Source: CBFHSF01 sp965661055 (GTDB lineage: Bacteria; Bacteroidota; Bacteroidia; Flavobacteriales; Schleiferiaceae). From it: a stretch of 64,000 bases of DNA. The translations under genes were made by a program, and so were the position numbers. The notes under the pieces are model-generated. The model ran no database searches. It was not told the DNA's origin and saw nothing but the letters and a program-made list of their open reading frames with translations. Of the stretch, positions 1 to 8,030 are shown one piece after another. How positions within the stretch are numbered: position 1 is the stretch's first letter; every line of letters starts with the position of its first letter. Location: NCBI GenBank assembly GCA_965661055.1, contig CBFICS010000010.1, positions 8,571 through 72,570 of the forward strand. The letters run 5' to 3'.

Positions 1-2
1 GG

Positions 3-2399
3 CAAAAGATTGAATCAATCAGTGTACCTAATACTAACAAACAAGTTTCTTCAAAGAAAAACTTACCCCTTACAAGGCAAGCAGAAAAGGCATTAAAAAC
101 CACTTTCTTAGAAGCTAAGCTATTTCAAAGTGACGTCATTAGAACTCCTCACTTATTACTTTGCATTTTAAGAAATGACGATGACCCTATTACACGACTT
201 TTAAAACAAACAGGTATTGATTATGATTCAGTAAAAACTGAATTCATGGCCAATTACTCAGATACCACTCCTACCCTTCCAAAATCCGACCTTCCCTTTT
301 CTGATGATGAGGATGAAGGATTTGACAAAGGTAAAGGAAGTGGGTTTGGATCAAGCAATCCGGGTGCTTCCAGAACAGGTCGCACTACTGAGAAATCTAA
401 AACTCCAGTTCTTGATAACTTTGGTAGAGACTTGACCAAGTTGGCTGAAGATAACAAGTTAGATCCTGTAGTAGGTCGTGAAAAAGAGATTGAGCGTGTA
501 TCGCAAATCCTTTCAAGAAGAAAGAAAAACAATCCCTTGCTAATTGGTGAGCCTGGTGTGGGTAAATCAGCTATTGCTGAAGGACTTGCGCTAAGAATCA
601 TTAAAAAACAAGTGAGCCGCGTTCTCTTTAACAAAAGAGTGGTAACCTTAGACCTTGCTTCATTAGTTGCCGGTACAAAGTACCGTGGTCAATTTGAAGA
701 GCGTATGAAGGCGCTGATGAATGAATTGGAGAAGAACGATGATATCATTTTATTTATCGACGAACTTCACACCATTGTAGGTGCCGGTGGCGCAACGGGT
801 TCTCTAGATGCCTCTAACATGTTTAAACCTGCCCTTGCTAGGGGAGAAATTCAATGTATTGGTGCAACCACCTTAGATGAATACAGACAGTATATTGAAA
901 AAGATGGTGCATTAGAGAGACGTTTCCAAAAAGTGATGGTAGAGCCTACAACGGTAGAAGAAACCATTCAGATATTGAACAACATCAAAGAGCGTTACGA
1001 AGATCACCACAATGTAAATTATACACCAGAAGCTATTCAAGCTTGTGTTACTTTAACCCAGCGCTATGTAGCTGATAGACACCTTCCCGACAAGGCGATT
1101 GACGCCCTTGACGAGGCAGGAAGTAGGGTTCATATCACCTCTATTCACGTTCCGGATCAAGTCATTGAATTGGAAAAGAAATTAGAGGAAATTAGAGAAC
1201 AGAAGCTAAGCGTTGTTAAAAAACAGCGTTATGAAGAGGCTGCTAGACTTAGAGACGATGAGAAACATGTTGAGTCAGATTTAGAAGCTGCTCAAAAAGC
1301 ATGGGAAGAAGAAGTTAAAAAGAATAGAGAAACTGTTTCTGAGGAAGATGTTGCTGAAGTAGTTTCAATGATTACTGGAATTCCAGTATCAAGAGTAGCT
1401 CAACAAGAGAGTTCTCGTTTAACCGCTATGACGGAAGAGTTAAAAAGCCGTGTTATTGGACAGGACGAGGCGGTGAAAAAGGTGGTGAAAGCCATTCAAA
1501 GAAACCGTGCAGGCCTTAAAGACCCGAATAAACCTATGGGCTCATTTATTTTTTTAGGTCCTACGGGAGTGGGTAAAACCCAACTGGCAAAAGAACTTTC
1601 TAAATCACTATTTGATACAGACGATAGTCTAATCAGAATTGATATGTCTGAGTACATGGAGAAATTCGCTGTATCAAGATTGGTTGGGGCCCCTCCAGGA
1701 TACGTTGGGTATGAAGAAGGTGGACAATTAACCGAAAAAGTCAGGAGAAAACCCTATGCAGTGGTTTTATTGGATGAGATTGAAAAAGCTCACCCTGATG
1801 TATTTAACCTATTGTTACAAGCGCTTGACGATGGACATATGACCGATTCGTTAGGTAGAAAAGTTGACTTTAAAAACACCATTGTTATCATGACCTCTAA
1901 CATCGGGTCAAGACAAATTAAAGACTTTGGTCAAGGAGTTGGTTTTGGAACAAAATCTAGAGAACAAGGAGCTGATGAGCATACAAAAAGCGTTATTGAA
2001 AATGCCTTAAAAAAGGCTTTTGCTCCTGAGTTTTTAAATCGTGTTGACGATGTTGTATTGTTTAATACTCTTTCTAGAGAGAATATTCACAAGATCATCG
2101 ATATTGAGCTTAAGAAGTTGACAGACAGAGTTACTGGTTTGGGTTACACCCTAGCGTTAACGGATAAAGCAAAAGACTTTATCGCTGACAAGGGGTTTGA
2201 TCAGCAATTTGGTGCAAGACCCTTAGCTAGAGCAATTCAAAAATACGTTGAAGATCCTTTGGCTGAAGAGATTATTAAAGAATCCATCAAGGAAGGTGAT
2301 GTTATTAGTGTCGATTACGACGAAAAATCTGAGGATAAAATAACCGTCTCAATTGGGGATAAGAAATCTTTGAAATCAAAAGAATCACCAACAGAATAA
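3..2399 (+). CDS. clpC: ATP-dependent Clp protease ATP-binding subunit ClpC (5' end outside window)
   Basis: AAA+ unfoldase that feeds proteins to the ClpP peptidase in the cytoplasm. The reading frame is open from base 3 with no stop, and the residues before the first ATG at 246 read as the second half of a Clp N-domain (TRQAEKAL, TPHLLL). The gene is therefore cut by the window edge and does not start at 246. Two nucleotide-binding modules are visible: GEPGVGKS near base 548 and GPTGVGKT near base 1558. A UVR-type coiled segment near bases 1225-1290 sits between them, which favours ClpC over ClpA or ClpB. The D2 small domain follows and the C-terminus is intact. A hairpin terminator follows five bases after the stop. 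Confidence 0.96.
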   Translation, partial: QKIESISVPNTNKQVSSKKNLPLTRQAEKALKTTFLEAKLFQSDVIRTPHLLLCILRNDDDPITRLLKQTGIDYDSVKTEFMANYSDTTPTLPKSDLPFSDDEDEGFDKGKGSGFGSSNPGASRTGRTTEKSKTPVLDNFGRDLTKLAEDNKLDPVVGREKEIERVSQILSRRKKNNPLLIGEPGVGKSAIAEGLALRIIKKQVSRVLFNKRVVTLDLASLVAGTKYRGQFEERMKALMNELEKNDDIILFIDELHTIVGAGGATGSLDASNMFKPALARGEIQCIGATTLDEYRQYIEKDGALERRFQKVMVEPTTVEETIQILNNIKERYEDHHNVNYTPEAIQACVTLTQRYVADRHLPDKAIDALDEAGSRVHITSIHVPDQVIELEKKLEEIREQKLSVVKKQRYEEAARLRDDEKHVESDLEAAQKAWEEEVKKNRETVSEEDVAEVVSMITGIPVSRVAQQESSRLTAMTEELKSRVIGQDEAVKKVVKAIQRNRAGLKDPNKPMGSFIFLGPTGVGKTQLAKELSKSLFDTDDSLIRIDMSEYMEKFAVSRLVGAPPGYVGYEEGGQLTEKVRRKPYAVVLLDEIEKAHPDVFNLLLQALDDGHMTDSLGRKVDFKNTIVIMTSNIGSRQIKDFGQGVGFGTKSREQGADEHTKSVIENALKKAFAPEFLNRVDDVVLFNTLSRENIHKIIDIELKKLTDRVTGLGYTLALTDKAKDFIADKGFDQQFGARPLARAIQKYVEDPLAEEIIKESIKEGDVISVDYDEKSEDKITVSIGDKKSLKSKESPTE

Positions 2400-2403
2400 T
2401 TAG

Positions 2404-2430
2404 AAAAGGGAGTTTTTAACTCCCTTTTTT
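2404..2430. terminator. Bidirectional rho-independent terminator
   Basis: Perfect 11-bp inverted repeat (AAAAGGGAGTT / AACTCCCTTTT) with a three-base loop. It has a T run on the plus side and an A run on the other, between the convergent ends of clpC and the exonuclease gene. It can stop transcription from both sides. Confidence 0.88.
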
Positions 2431-3746
2431 TATATCTCTATTTTCTCGAAAAACTCCTTTGACTCTAATAGTTGTTGGGCTTTCCATTGGTTCGTAGGAC
2501 TGCTATCCGTTACCAGAATTTCAATTTTCTCAGAGTCTAATGAATGGACCTTCTCCCCTTTTTGGATATATCCACCTAGGCAGAATAATCCGTCCTTATA
2601 CCCTACCATTCCCCATTCGGTTTCATTTCTACCTTTTACAGTAACATAAAAGGCTTGATTCACCTTATTGTCATCAATAAACCTTAACACGTTTTCATCG
2701 TGGTTTTTAAAGGGGTAATTTCCACCAATACCCAAATATTCTGGATTTAGATCGTACATGTCTCTAATAGAATACAAGTCTTGAATGGCCGCAGGATGTG
2801 AATAATATGATCTAATAGAACTAGATAAAGAATAGGTTTTATTTACCGCTAGCCTTTGGTTTCCTTTCCCATCTTTATAGTTAAAAAGTCCGTAGGTTCT
2901 TTTAGGGACTTTTTGGGCTTTGTTAAACTCTGGCCAATATTTTCTAATTTCCTGATCTTCAAACAAAAAAGCCATCCATTCTGAACCTGTTTCAAGGTAA
3001 TCGATAGTTTGTATTTCTCGTAACAGTCTTTGGGTTTTTTCAGAGTCTAATTGGGTGGTAAAATGAGATTTTAATCTGCTTTTAATGTTTTTTGCTTTTC
3101 CAATGTAAAGGTTCTTACCTCCCTTTCCCTTCATATAATATACCCCAGCGTTGGTAGAAAGTTGATCAAAATCTGATGCACTAATTTGCTGAGGCAAAAA
3201 CTGATAATTGTTTTTGAGTTTAACACTTTCCTTCCATACATCTTGGGTATCTCGCTTTAAAACTTCAGACAAAATTTGAAGTGCTGCAATGGCATCAGAT
3301 AGTGCCCTGTGTGGATTTTCATTATTAAGACCAAAATGGCTTACCAAATTCTTTAAAGAATAACTCTTTAACCCTGGTAGTACTTTTCGTGTATATCTTA
3401 CGGTACATAGTTTTCTGGGGTTCCAGTTAGAGTATCCCGCTTCTTTGAGTTCGTTTTTTAGAAATGAAAAGTCAAAATGAACATTATGAGCGACAAAGAT
3501 ACATCCAGATACAAGGTCGTAAACTCTTTGAGAAATTTCAGAAAAAAGCGGAGCATCAGCCACCATTTCATTGGTAATTCCGGTAAGATGCTGAATGCCT
3601 AATGGAATGTTTTTCTGCGGATTAACCAATGTGTGAAAACGCTCAATCTCTTTTTGTCCATCATAAATAACTATACCCACTTCAGTAATGCGATGATGCA
3701 TGGCATCCCCTCCTGTGGTTTCTAAATCTACAACGGCAAAATTCAT
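2430..3746 (-). CDS. DnaQ-like 3'-5' exonuclease fused to a GIY-YIG nuclease domain
   Basis: 438 aa. Residues 1-165 are a DEDDh exonuclease of the DNA polymerase III epsilon type: VDLETTG at the N-terminus gives D6 and E8, HNVHFDFSFL follows, and HRALSDA carries the HxAxxD motif. From about residue 200 comes a UvrC/Cho-like GIY-YIG domain, with GVYYMK then LYIGKAKNIKSRL. The last 150 residues have no motif I recognise. The pairing of a proofreading-type exonuclease with a UvrC-like incision domain suggests DNA repair rather than replication, but that role is inferred. The gene stands alone, convergent with clpC, and begins with ATG at 3746. It is not dnaQ itself. Confidence 0.9.
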   Translation of the reverse strand: MNFAVVDLETTGGDAMHHRITEVGIVIYDGQKEIERFHTLVNPQKNIPLGIQHLTGITNEMVADAPLFSEISQRVYDLVSGCIFVAHNVHFDFSFLKNELKEAGYSNWNPRKLCTVRYTRKVLPGLKSYSLKNLVSHFGLNNENPHRALSDAIAALQILSEVLKRDTQDVWKESVKLKNNYQFLPQQISASDFDQLSTNAGVYYMKGKGGKNLYIGKAKNIKSRLKSHFTTQLDSEKTQRLLREIQTIDYLETGSEWMAFLFEDQEIRKYWPEFNKAQKVPKRTYGLFNYKDGKGNQRLAVNKTYSLSSSIRSYYSHPAAIQDLYSIRDMYDLNPEYLGIGGNYPFKNHDENVLRFIDDNKVNQAFYVTVKGRNETEWGMVGYKDGLFCLGGYIQKGEKVHSLDSEKIEILVTDSSPTNQWKAQQLLESKEFFEKIEI

Positions 3747-3750
3747 GGTA

Positions 3751-3784
3751 TAAAAATAAAAAAGGCCGCCCTAATGGCAGCCTT
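3751..3784 (-). terminator. Rho-independent terminator of the PDZ gene
   Basis: Inverted repeat AAGGC-C-GCC / GGC-A-GCCTT with one C/A mismatch and loop CTAAT. On the minus strand a T-rich tract follows. It lies between the PDZ gene stop (3805) and the exonuclease start (3746). Confidence 0.7.
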
Positions 3785-3804
3785 AAAAGTATTAATCTTT
3801 GATT

Positions 3805-4707
3805 TTATTTTACAGTGAACTTTTCCTTTACTAGCGCATCATCTTGCTTCACTATTGCGTAGTAGAACCCTGGCACAATATCTTTTAGCTCAAAAGTTTG
3901 CGCAAATTCAGTTGTCCCCTCGTACTTCTTAGAAAAAATTGATTTTCCGTTGGCATCAAAAATCTCAAGGCTAACCTTTTTATTCTCTAGATTACTTGCT
4001 GTAATTAAAAAATTGTCGCCATTTAATTCCTTTATTGATACATCCGCATTTAATTGTGAGTAGTCTAAACCTTTTAAAATGTTTTCAAATACTTTTTGAT
4101 CTCTAGGAGTAATGGCATCGAAGAAAAACATTTCTTTTTGAGGCGTTCTTGCCTCTCTTGGAACTTTTCGAAGTATTACTTCCTCTCGCATTTGAATGTT
4201 CATTGATTTTAGTTTGCCCTTAAAGCTTTGTTTTTTACCGTCTCGCAAAACGGTTATCTCAATCTCTTTATCCAATCCGTTTTTTGAGATTTCTGATTTC
4301 AGATCCTCTTCATTGGTTATTTGCCTACCATTTATTGAGATTATTTGGTCTCCCTTTTTTATCCCCATTTCTTCTGCTGCACTTTCTTCTATAACCTTTT
4401 CGACAATTACCGATTCCTTTCCAGTTAAAAAGGTTATTCCTAAAATAGGTCTCTTCTTGTCTAATGAAAACCCTTGTCTTCCTTCACCTTCTAAATCAAG
4501 GATTACATTTTGGTCCATAAAGGCTAGTACATCTTCATTTTCAACAGAAGTTTCTTGCAGGGCTTTTTCAATTTCTTCTTGAGTTCCTTCTAGGACCATT
4601 TCAGTAGATTTTCCATCTTTAACCACTTTGACAAGAATCTTCCTGTTGGGTTCTGACTGTGAAAATCCCATAAAAGGCATGGCCAGCAAAAGAGTGGCAA
4701 ATCCCAT
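3805..4707 (-). CDS. Secreted PDZ-domain protein with a C-terminal T9SS-type sorting domain
   Basis: 300 aa from the only ATG. A hydrophobic N-terminus ending GFSQ is a signal peptide. A PDZ domain spans about residues 88-160 (RPILGITF, AAEEMGIKKGDQIISING). The final 75 residues match a type IX secretion type A sorting domain in pattern: SLEIFDANGK, then GFYYAIVK, ending KEKFTVK. No protease catalytic domain is present, so this is likely a binding or scaffold protein exported to or through the outer membrane. The start is odd: the signal peptide from ATG 4707 has no basic n-region. In-frame codons just upstream encode a Lys-rich stretch (KIKLLWKVFGKK), yet no ATG, GTG or TTG precedes them before an in-frame stop. 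Confidence 0.82.
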   Translation of the reverse strand: MGFATLLLAMPFMGFSQSEPNRKILVKVVKDGKSTEMVLEGTQEEIEKALQETSVENEDVLAFMDQNVILDLEGEGRQGFSLDKKRPILGITFLTGKESVIVEKVIEESAAEEMGIKKGDQIISINGRQITNEEDLKSEISKNGLDKEIEITVLRDGKKQSFKGKLKSMNIQMREEVILRKVPREARTPQKEMFFFDAITPRDQKVFENILKGLDYSQLNADVSIKELNGDNFLITASNLENKKVSLEIFDANGKSIFSKKYEGTTEFAQTFELKDIVPGFYYAIVKQDDALVKEKFTVK

Positions 4708-4855
4708 TTTTTTTCCAAAAACTTTCCATAATAATTTGATTTTAAGCGTAGCAGAACTTTTCGAAAGTAAAATTTTAAAGATTTGCCCCTTGTTTAATTT
4801 TTGTTAAAATTATTTCTTGACCTTTACAGTCAATGACTTTAAGTACTTTTAACTT

Positions 4856-5338
4856 ATGGATACCTTTTTATTAATCATGGCTGTTTTATTGACCCTAACC
4901 GGAATTGTAGGCGGTATTGTCCCCGTTATTCCTGGTCCACCGATTAGCTTTTTAGGTTTTTTGCTTTTTATGTTCACTCCGTACATGGAGTTTTCATGGG
5001 GTATTTGCTTGCTTATGGGCTTTTTAGCGTTAGCCATAACCTTAGCAGATATTTACATACCCGCCATAAGTGCTAAAAAGTATGGAGGCACTAAATTTGC
5101 AGCTTCCGGATCCGTAATCGGAATGTTGGTTGGAATGATTTTCTTTCCGCCACTTGGCGTAATTGTTGGCGCTTTTTTGGGTGCTTTTGTGGGTGAAATC
5201 GCTTTCGCGGGAAAAAACTCTTCAGAGGCCTTGAAAAGCGGTTGGGGAGCATTGATCGGATTTATTATTGGCACTTCCCTGAAAATAGGTTATTCTTTTA
5301 TTGTATTCGGATACTTAATTATTAAATGGGTAAAATAA
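4856..5338 (+). CDS. DUF456 family integral membrane protein
   Basis: 160 aa, almost wholly hydrophobic, with about four membrane segments. The N-terminal stretch GIVGGIVPVIPGPPISF and the glycine-rich region around residues 95-125 (GSVIGMLVGMIFFPP) are typical of DUF456 inner-membrane proteins, whose function is not known. It starts with ATG at 4856, divergent from the PDZ gene across 148 bases. The next gene begins inside its last codons (13-base overlap), so the two are probably co-transcribed and translationally coupled. Confidence 0.85.
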   Translation: MDTFLLIMAVLLTLTGIVGGIVPVIPGPPISFLGFLLFMFTPYMEFSWGICLLMGFLALAITLADIYIPAISAKKYGGTKFAASGSVIGMLVGMIFFPPLGVIVGAFLGAFVGEIAFAGKNSSEALKSGWGALIGFIIGTSLKIGYSFIVFGYLIIKWVK

Positions 5339-6072
5339 AACTCACCGTATTGGTTTCTCTAATTTCCACCATGAGTGTATTCTGTCAAGTACTTAGGGAA
5401 GGAAGAGTAATGGCCAAGGACAGTGTTAGTTATGGTATACCAGACTGTTATGTTATCAATTCAAAAACCAATAAGTCTACAACTACAGATGATTTGGGTT
5501 TTTTTGAGTTAAAAATGAGCAAGGGTGACACCTTAGTGATTTCTAATATTCAATATAAGTATGGTTATTATTGGGATAATGACTCTACCTCCACCTCCAT
5601 TCCAATAATAATAAAATTAGAGTCAAGAAATTTCTTGTTAGATGAGGTAAGTATTTTTTCATACACCTTAACATCAAACAAACCTAAACCTATGCCAATT
5701 GGAAAACCACAGGTGCCTGATGAATCAGAAACCCAGGTAAAAACCATGGCCATGCCAAGTATGACAAGCCCCATTGATATGTTATATTACTATTTTGGAA
5801 GTCGACCAAAACAGTTGAGAAAACTAAAGGAGTTACAGAAGGAAGATTACTATAGAGAAAGACTAAGACAAGGAAAAAATCGGGCAATAATCTCTGAAAT
5901 CACTGGACTAACCAAAGAGGAAATAGAACAAATGGCTTTTTTCTGCAAGTACAATCAGTCAAACATTAGCACCATGACAGATTACCAACTTTTGGTGAGC
6001 ATATTAAATTGCTATCGTGATTATATTAGCAAAAAAGAATCAGAAGATATTTTAAACCGACAAAGTTGGTAA
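5326..6072 (+). CDS. Secreted protein with carboxypeptidase-regulatory-like beta domain
   Basis: 248 aa. A signal peptide is followed by a CarboxypepD_reg-like fold over about residues 20-105, with the signature order seen in Bacteroidota surface proteins (REGRVMAKDSVSYGIPDCYV, then TTDDLGFFELKMSKGDTLVIS). The C-terminal 90 residues are charged and helical and carry no motif I recognise. There is no TonB receptor barrel and no peptidase domain, so the protein is a stand-alone member of this architecture, probably periplasmic. It overlaps the DUF456 gene by 13 bases. Confidence 0.75.
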   Translation: MGKIKLTVLVSLISTMSVFCQVLREGRVMAKDSVSYGIPDCYVINSKTNKSTTTDDLGFFELKMSKGDTLVISNIQYKYGYYWDNDSTSTSIPIIIKLESRNFLLDEVSIFSYTLTSNKPKPMPIGKPQVPDESETQVKTMAMPSMTSPIDMLYYYFGSRPKQLRKLKELQKEDYYRERLRQGKNRAIISEITGLTKEEIEQMAFFCKYNQSNISTMTDYQLLVSILNCYRDYISKKESEDILNRQSW

Positions 6073-6131
6073 ATAATTTTCTATTGTTTTTTGGTAGAAA
6101 AGACCTATTCTAATCAAATAAGCGATGGAAC

Positions 6132-6446
6132 GTGGAGAATATTGAAGAGCAGTCCATCTTACTCTACTTAGATCGGACATTTGAAAGTTTAATTGAAACA
6201 CCTGATTTAAAATCTCAAACTCAAAAGGTTTTAAACAAGGTAAAGGAAAATTTAATCTTAATAGAAGATAGCAACTCAAAGCAAGTTTACTTTAACGCTA
6301 TTTGGTCAAAGCTTTCGGCAAAGAAATCTGAATTAAAAGCATCACTAATGCTGAATGTAGGATTTTCTGGAATGTACGAGTTTTTTCTAGTAGATAGAAT
6401 AAGTACCGTTTTGAAGTCACGATTTCCACAGTACGTTCAAATGTAG
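6132..6446 (+). CDS. Hypothetical protein, 104 aa, GTG start
   Basis: I do not recognise a family. The frame opens with GTG at 6132. An ATG at 6125 in another frame ends after six codons and cannot be the start. The protein is soluble and mostly helical, with regular heptad-like leucine and isoleucine spacing over residues 5-60 and no signal peptide. It stands 59 bases after the carboxypeptidase-like gene and 50 bases before the next secreted pair, on the same strand. Existence is supported by an open frame of normal amino-acid composition and its fit between neighbours, not by homology. Confidence 0.55.
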   Translation: MENIEEQSILLYLDRTFESLIETPDLKSQTQKVLNKVKENLILIEDSNSKQVYFNAIWSKLSAKKSELKASLMLNVGFSGMYEFFLVDRISTVLKSRFPQYVQM

Positions 6447-6496
6447 TAGCGGTTAGCTCATTGAAATTATTACCTTTATGGAAATAATTTGAGCTT

Positions 6497-6994
6497 GTGA
6501 AATTCTTAGTTTCTCTTTGTATTGTAGTATTTGTATCATTACCTGCGTCTGGTCAGGCGGATTCTGTTTTTGTTGAAAAAATCAAAAGCGGTCTCACCAA
6601 TCCTGAATTTGACTTCACTTCACTTTATTTAACACCTCAAGAGTTCCATGAGTTTTTGACCTTGCAAACTCACTGGGATAAGAATGCCATTGATCAATCA
6701 TTAATGGAGGTAAATGCAAAGTATTCTGAATGGAAGTCTGCATTTCAATCTCAATTAACCGCTCTACAAGAAGATTTTCATGCTACTCTTACCATAGAAG
6801 AGCTGAAATTAGTTTGGGACAAAGGTTTTACTAAAGAGAAGAATAATGAACTCTGGTTTTCAAATTACTTTACCTTAAAGGGGAAATGGATTGACAAAAA
6901 GAAAAACCACTATGACATTGTCCTAGAGTTTCTAGCGGTCAACTATAACAATGAATGGATTTTGATGTCTCCTATCAATGAAATTAACCCATGA
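6497..6994 (+). CDS. Secreted hypothetical protein, first of a tandem pair
   Basis: 165 aa beginning with GTG at 6497. The N-terminus (KFLVSLCIVVFVSLPASGQ) is a clear signal peptide with cleavage after SGQ. The mature part has a helical middle and ends in a short strand-rich segment (YDIVLEFLAVNYNNEWILMSPI). No known domain is recognised. Its stop overlaps the next start as ATGA. The following protein has the same length, the same order of elements and a similar end, so the two are probably diverged duplicates exported to the periplasm. Confidence 0.7.
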   Translation: MKFLVSLCIVVFVSLPASGQADSVFVEKIKSGLTNPEFDFTSLYLTPQEFHEFLTLQTHWDKNAIDQSLMEVNAKYSEWKSAFQSQLTALQEDFHATLTIEELKLVWDKGFTKEKNNELWFSNYFTLKGKWIDKKKNHYDIVLEFLAVNYNNEWILMSPINEINP

Positions 6995-7479
6995 AGCGTA
7001 GTTTCTTAATAGCCTTTACGGTTTTCTCGATTTCGTGTTACTCTCAAAACACAGAAACTGAATATGGTAAACGGATTTTCAAAAATCTATTTACACGGGC
7101 AGATTCAATATTCACTCAATTGGTCCCTTTAAATACGTACATGGTTTTTGTGGACCACGAAGATTACAATGCAGAAGAAAGAGAGTTTTACAAATCTCAA
7201 GCAATTGAAGCTTACCCTAAGGTAAAAGCAAGTTTTTACAAAGAAGCTCAACGCATTGTTAAATTTTATAAAGAAAAGGTTATTGATGGCTACCAATTTG
7301 AATTTCTCACTGCCACCTTTGTACCTCGTGAAACTGACCATCACGGATATTTCATTATAAGGTATTCTACAAAAATTGATGACCAATTAATTTATGACAA
7401 AATTGTTTTTGAGGGAATAAAACTCAATGGTCATTTCTACATTTTAGATGGATTTTTTGAAGAAGTACCTGAAGATTAG
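6991..7479 (+). CDS. Secreted hypothetical protein, second of a tandem pair
   Basis: 162 aa with a signal peptide ending SCYSQ. It starts on the ATGA that ends the previous gene, so the two are translationally coupled. The core is a charged helix (YPKVKASFYKEAQRIVKFY) followed by strands ending IYDKIVFEGIKLNGHFYILDG. This end lines up with the end of its upstream neighbour (YDIVLE, then NNEWILMSP). I recognise no family. It is followed by T-rich sequence without a convincing hairpin and a 218-base gap before the PadR gene. Confidence 0.7.
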   Translation: MKRSFLIAFTVFSISCYSQNTETEYGKRIFKNLFTRADSIFTQLVPLNTYMVFVDHEDYNAEEREFYKSQAIEAYPKVKASFYKEAQRIVKFYKEKVIDGYQFEFLTATFVPRETDHHGYFIIRYSTKIDDQLIYDKIVFEGIKLNGHFYILDGFFEEVPED

Positions 7480-7587
7480 ATTTTTTTTTCGATTTTTTTC
7501 TGACCTCTCCCCTTTCCCTACATCCCGCATTCTTTAAGAGTTTACAAGATTTTTATGTAAGAAACTTCATATGAATTTCTAAACAAT

Positions 7588-7656
7588 ATAGTACTTGGTA
7601 TTGCATAGTACTGTGTTTTTAATATATCTTTGTATAGAACAATTGATATCAATACC
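7588..7656 (+). promoter_or_regulatory. Promoter and candidate PadR operator
   Basis: TATCTTTG at 7625-7632 fits the Bacteroidota -7 element TAnnTTTG. Two direct copies of ATAGTACT lie at 7588 and 7606, 18 bases apart, each containing the palindrome AGTACT. A perfect 12-base palindrome ATTGATATCAAT lies at 7642-7653, just after the probable transcription start. GGTATTG (7597) and CAATACC (7650) form a further inverted pair. The position directly before padR suggests autoregulation by PadR. Confidence 0.55.
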
Positions 7657-7697
7657 TAAAATATTAACCATGAGAAATCAATTCATAATTAGAAAAG

Positions 7698-8030
7698 ATG
7701 AAAATTGAAAACACAAAAGCCCAAATGAGAAAAGGGGTCTTAGAATATTGTATTCTCTCGGTTTTAAATAACAAGGATGCTTACGCATCAGATATTATTG
7801 AAACGCTAAAAAGAGGAAAACTAATAATTGTTGAAGGCACTATGTATCCCCTACTTAATCGTTTAAAAAACGCTGAACTACTTACTTATAATTGGGAAGA
7901 GTCAACGTCTGGCCCCCCGAGAAAGTATTATGCACTTACCCCAAAAGGCAAAGAGTTTTTAAAGGAACTCAATACCACTTGGGATGAATTAGTTGAAGCT
8001 GTAACATTAACCACAAGCAAAGAATCATGA
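7698..8030 (+). CDS. PadR family transcriptional regulator
   Basis: 110 aa. A winged-helix domain of the PadR family fills the whole protein: AQMRKGVLEYCILSVL at the start, GTMYPLLNRLKNAELL as the recognition region, and SGPPRKYYALTPKGKEFL as the wing. Members are dimeric repressors that respond to ligands or membrane stress. It starts with ATG at 7698, and its stop overlaps the next gene as ATGA. The PadR plus PspC-domain pair is a recurrent Bacteroidota arrangement, so PadR is expected to control the pair, probably through the repeats upstream. Confidence 0.92.
   Translation: MKIENTKAQMRKGVLEYCILSVLNNKDAYASDIIETLKRGKLIIVEGTMYPLLNRLKNAELLTYNWEESTSGPPRKYYALTPKGKEFLKELNTTWDELVEAVTLTTSKES

Noticed and set aside
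246..2399. Treating the ATG at 246 as the clpC start
   Set aside because: The frame is open back to base 3 and encodes the rest of the Clp N-domain, so the gene begins outside the window.
4196..4582. 128-aa plus-strand frame over the PDZ gene
   Set aside because: It is antisense to a well-supported secreted protein, and its Ser/Phe-rich make-up is typical of a shadow frame.
7480..7510. Terminator after the tandem secreted pair
   Set aside because: The region is a T run without a matching inverted repeat.
7670..7708. Mini-frame MRNQFIIRKDEN before padR
   Set aside because: Twelve codons overlapping the padR start, with no sign of a leader-peptide attenuator. A chance ATG is likelier.
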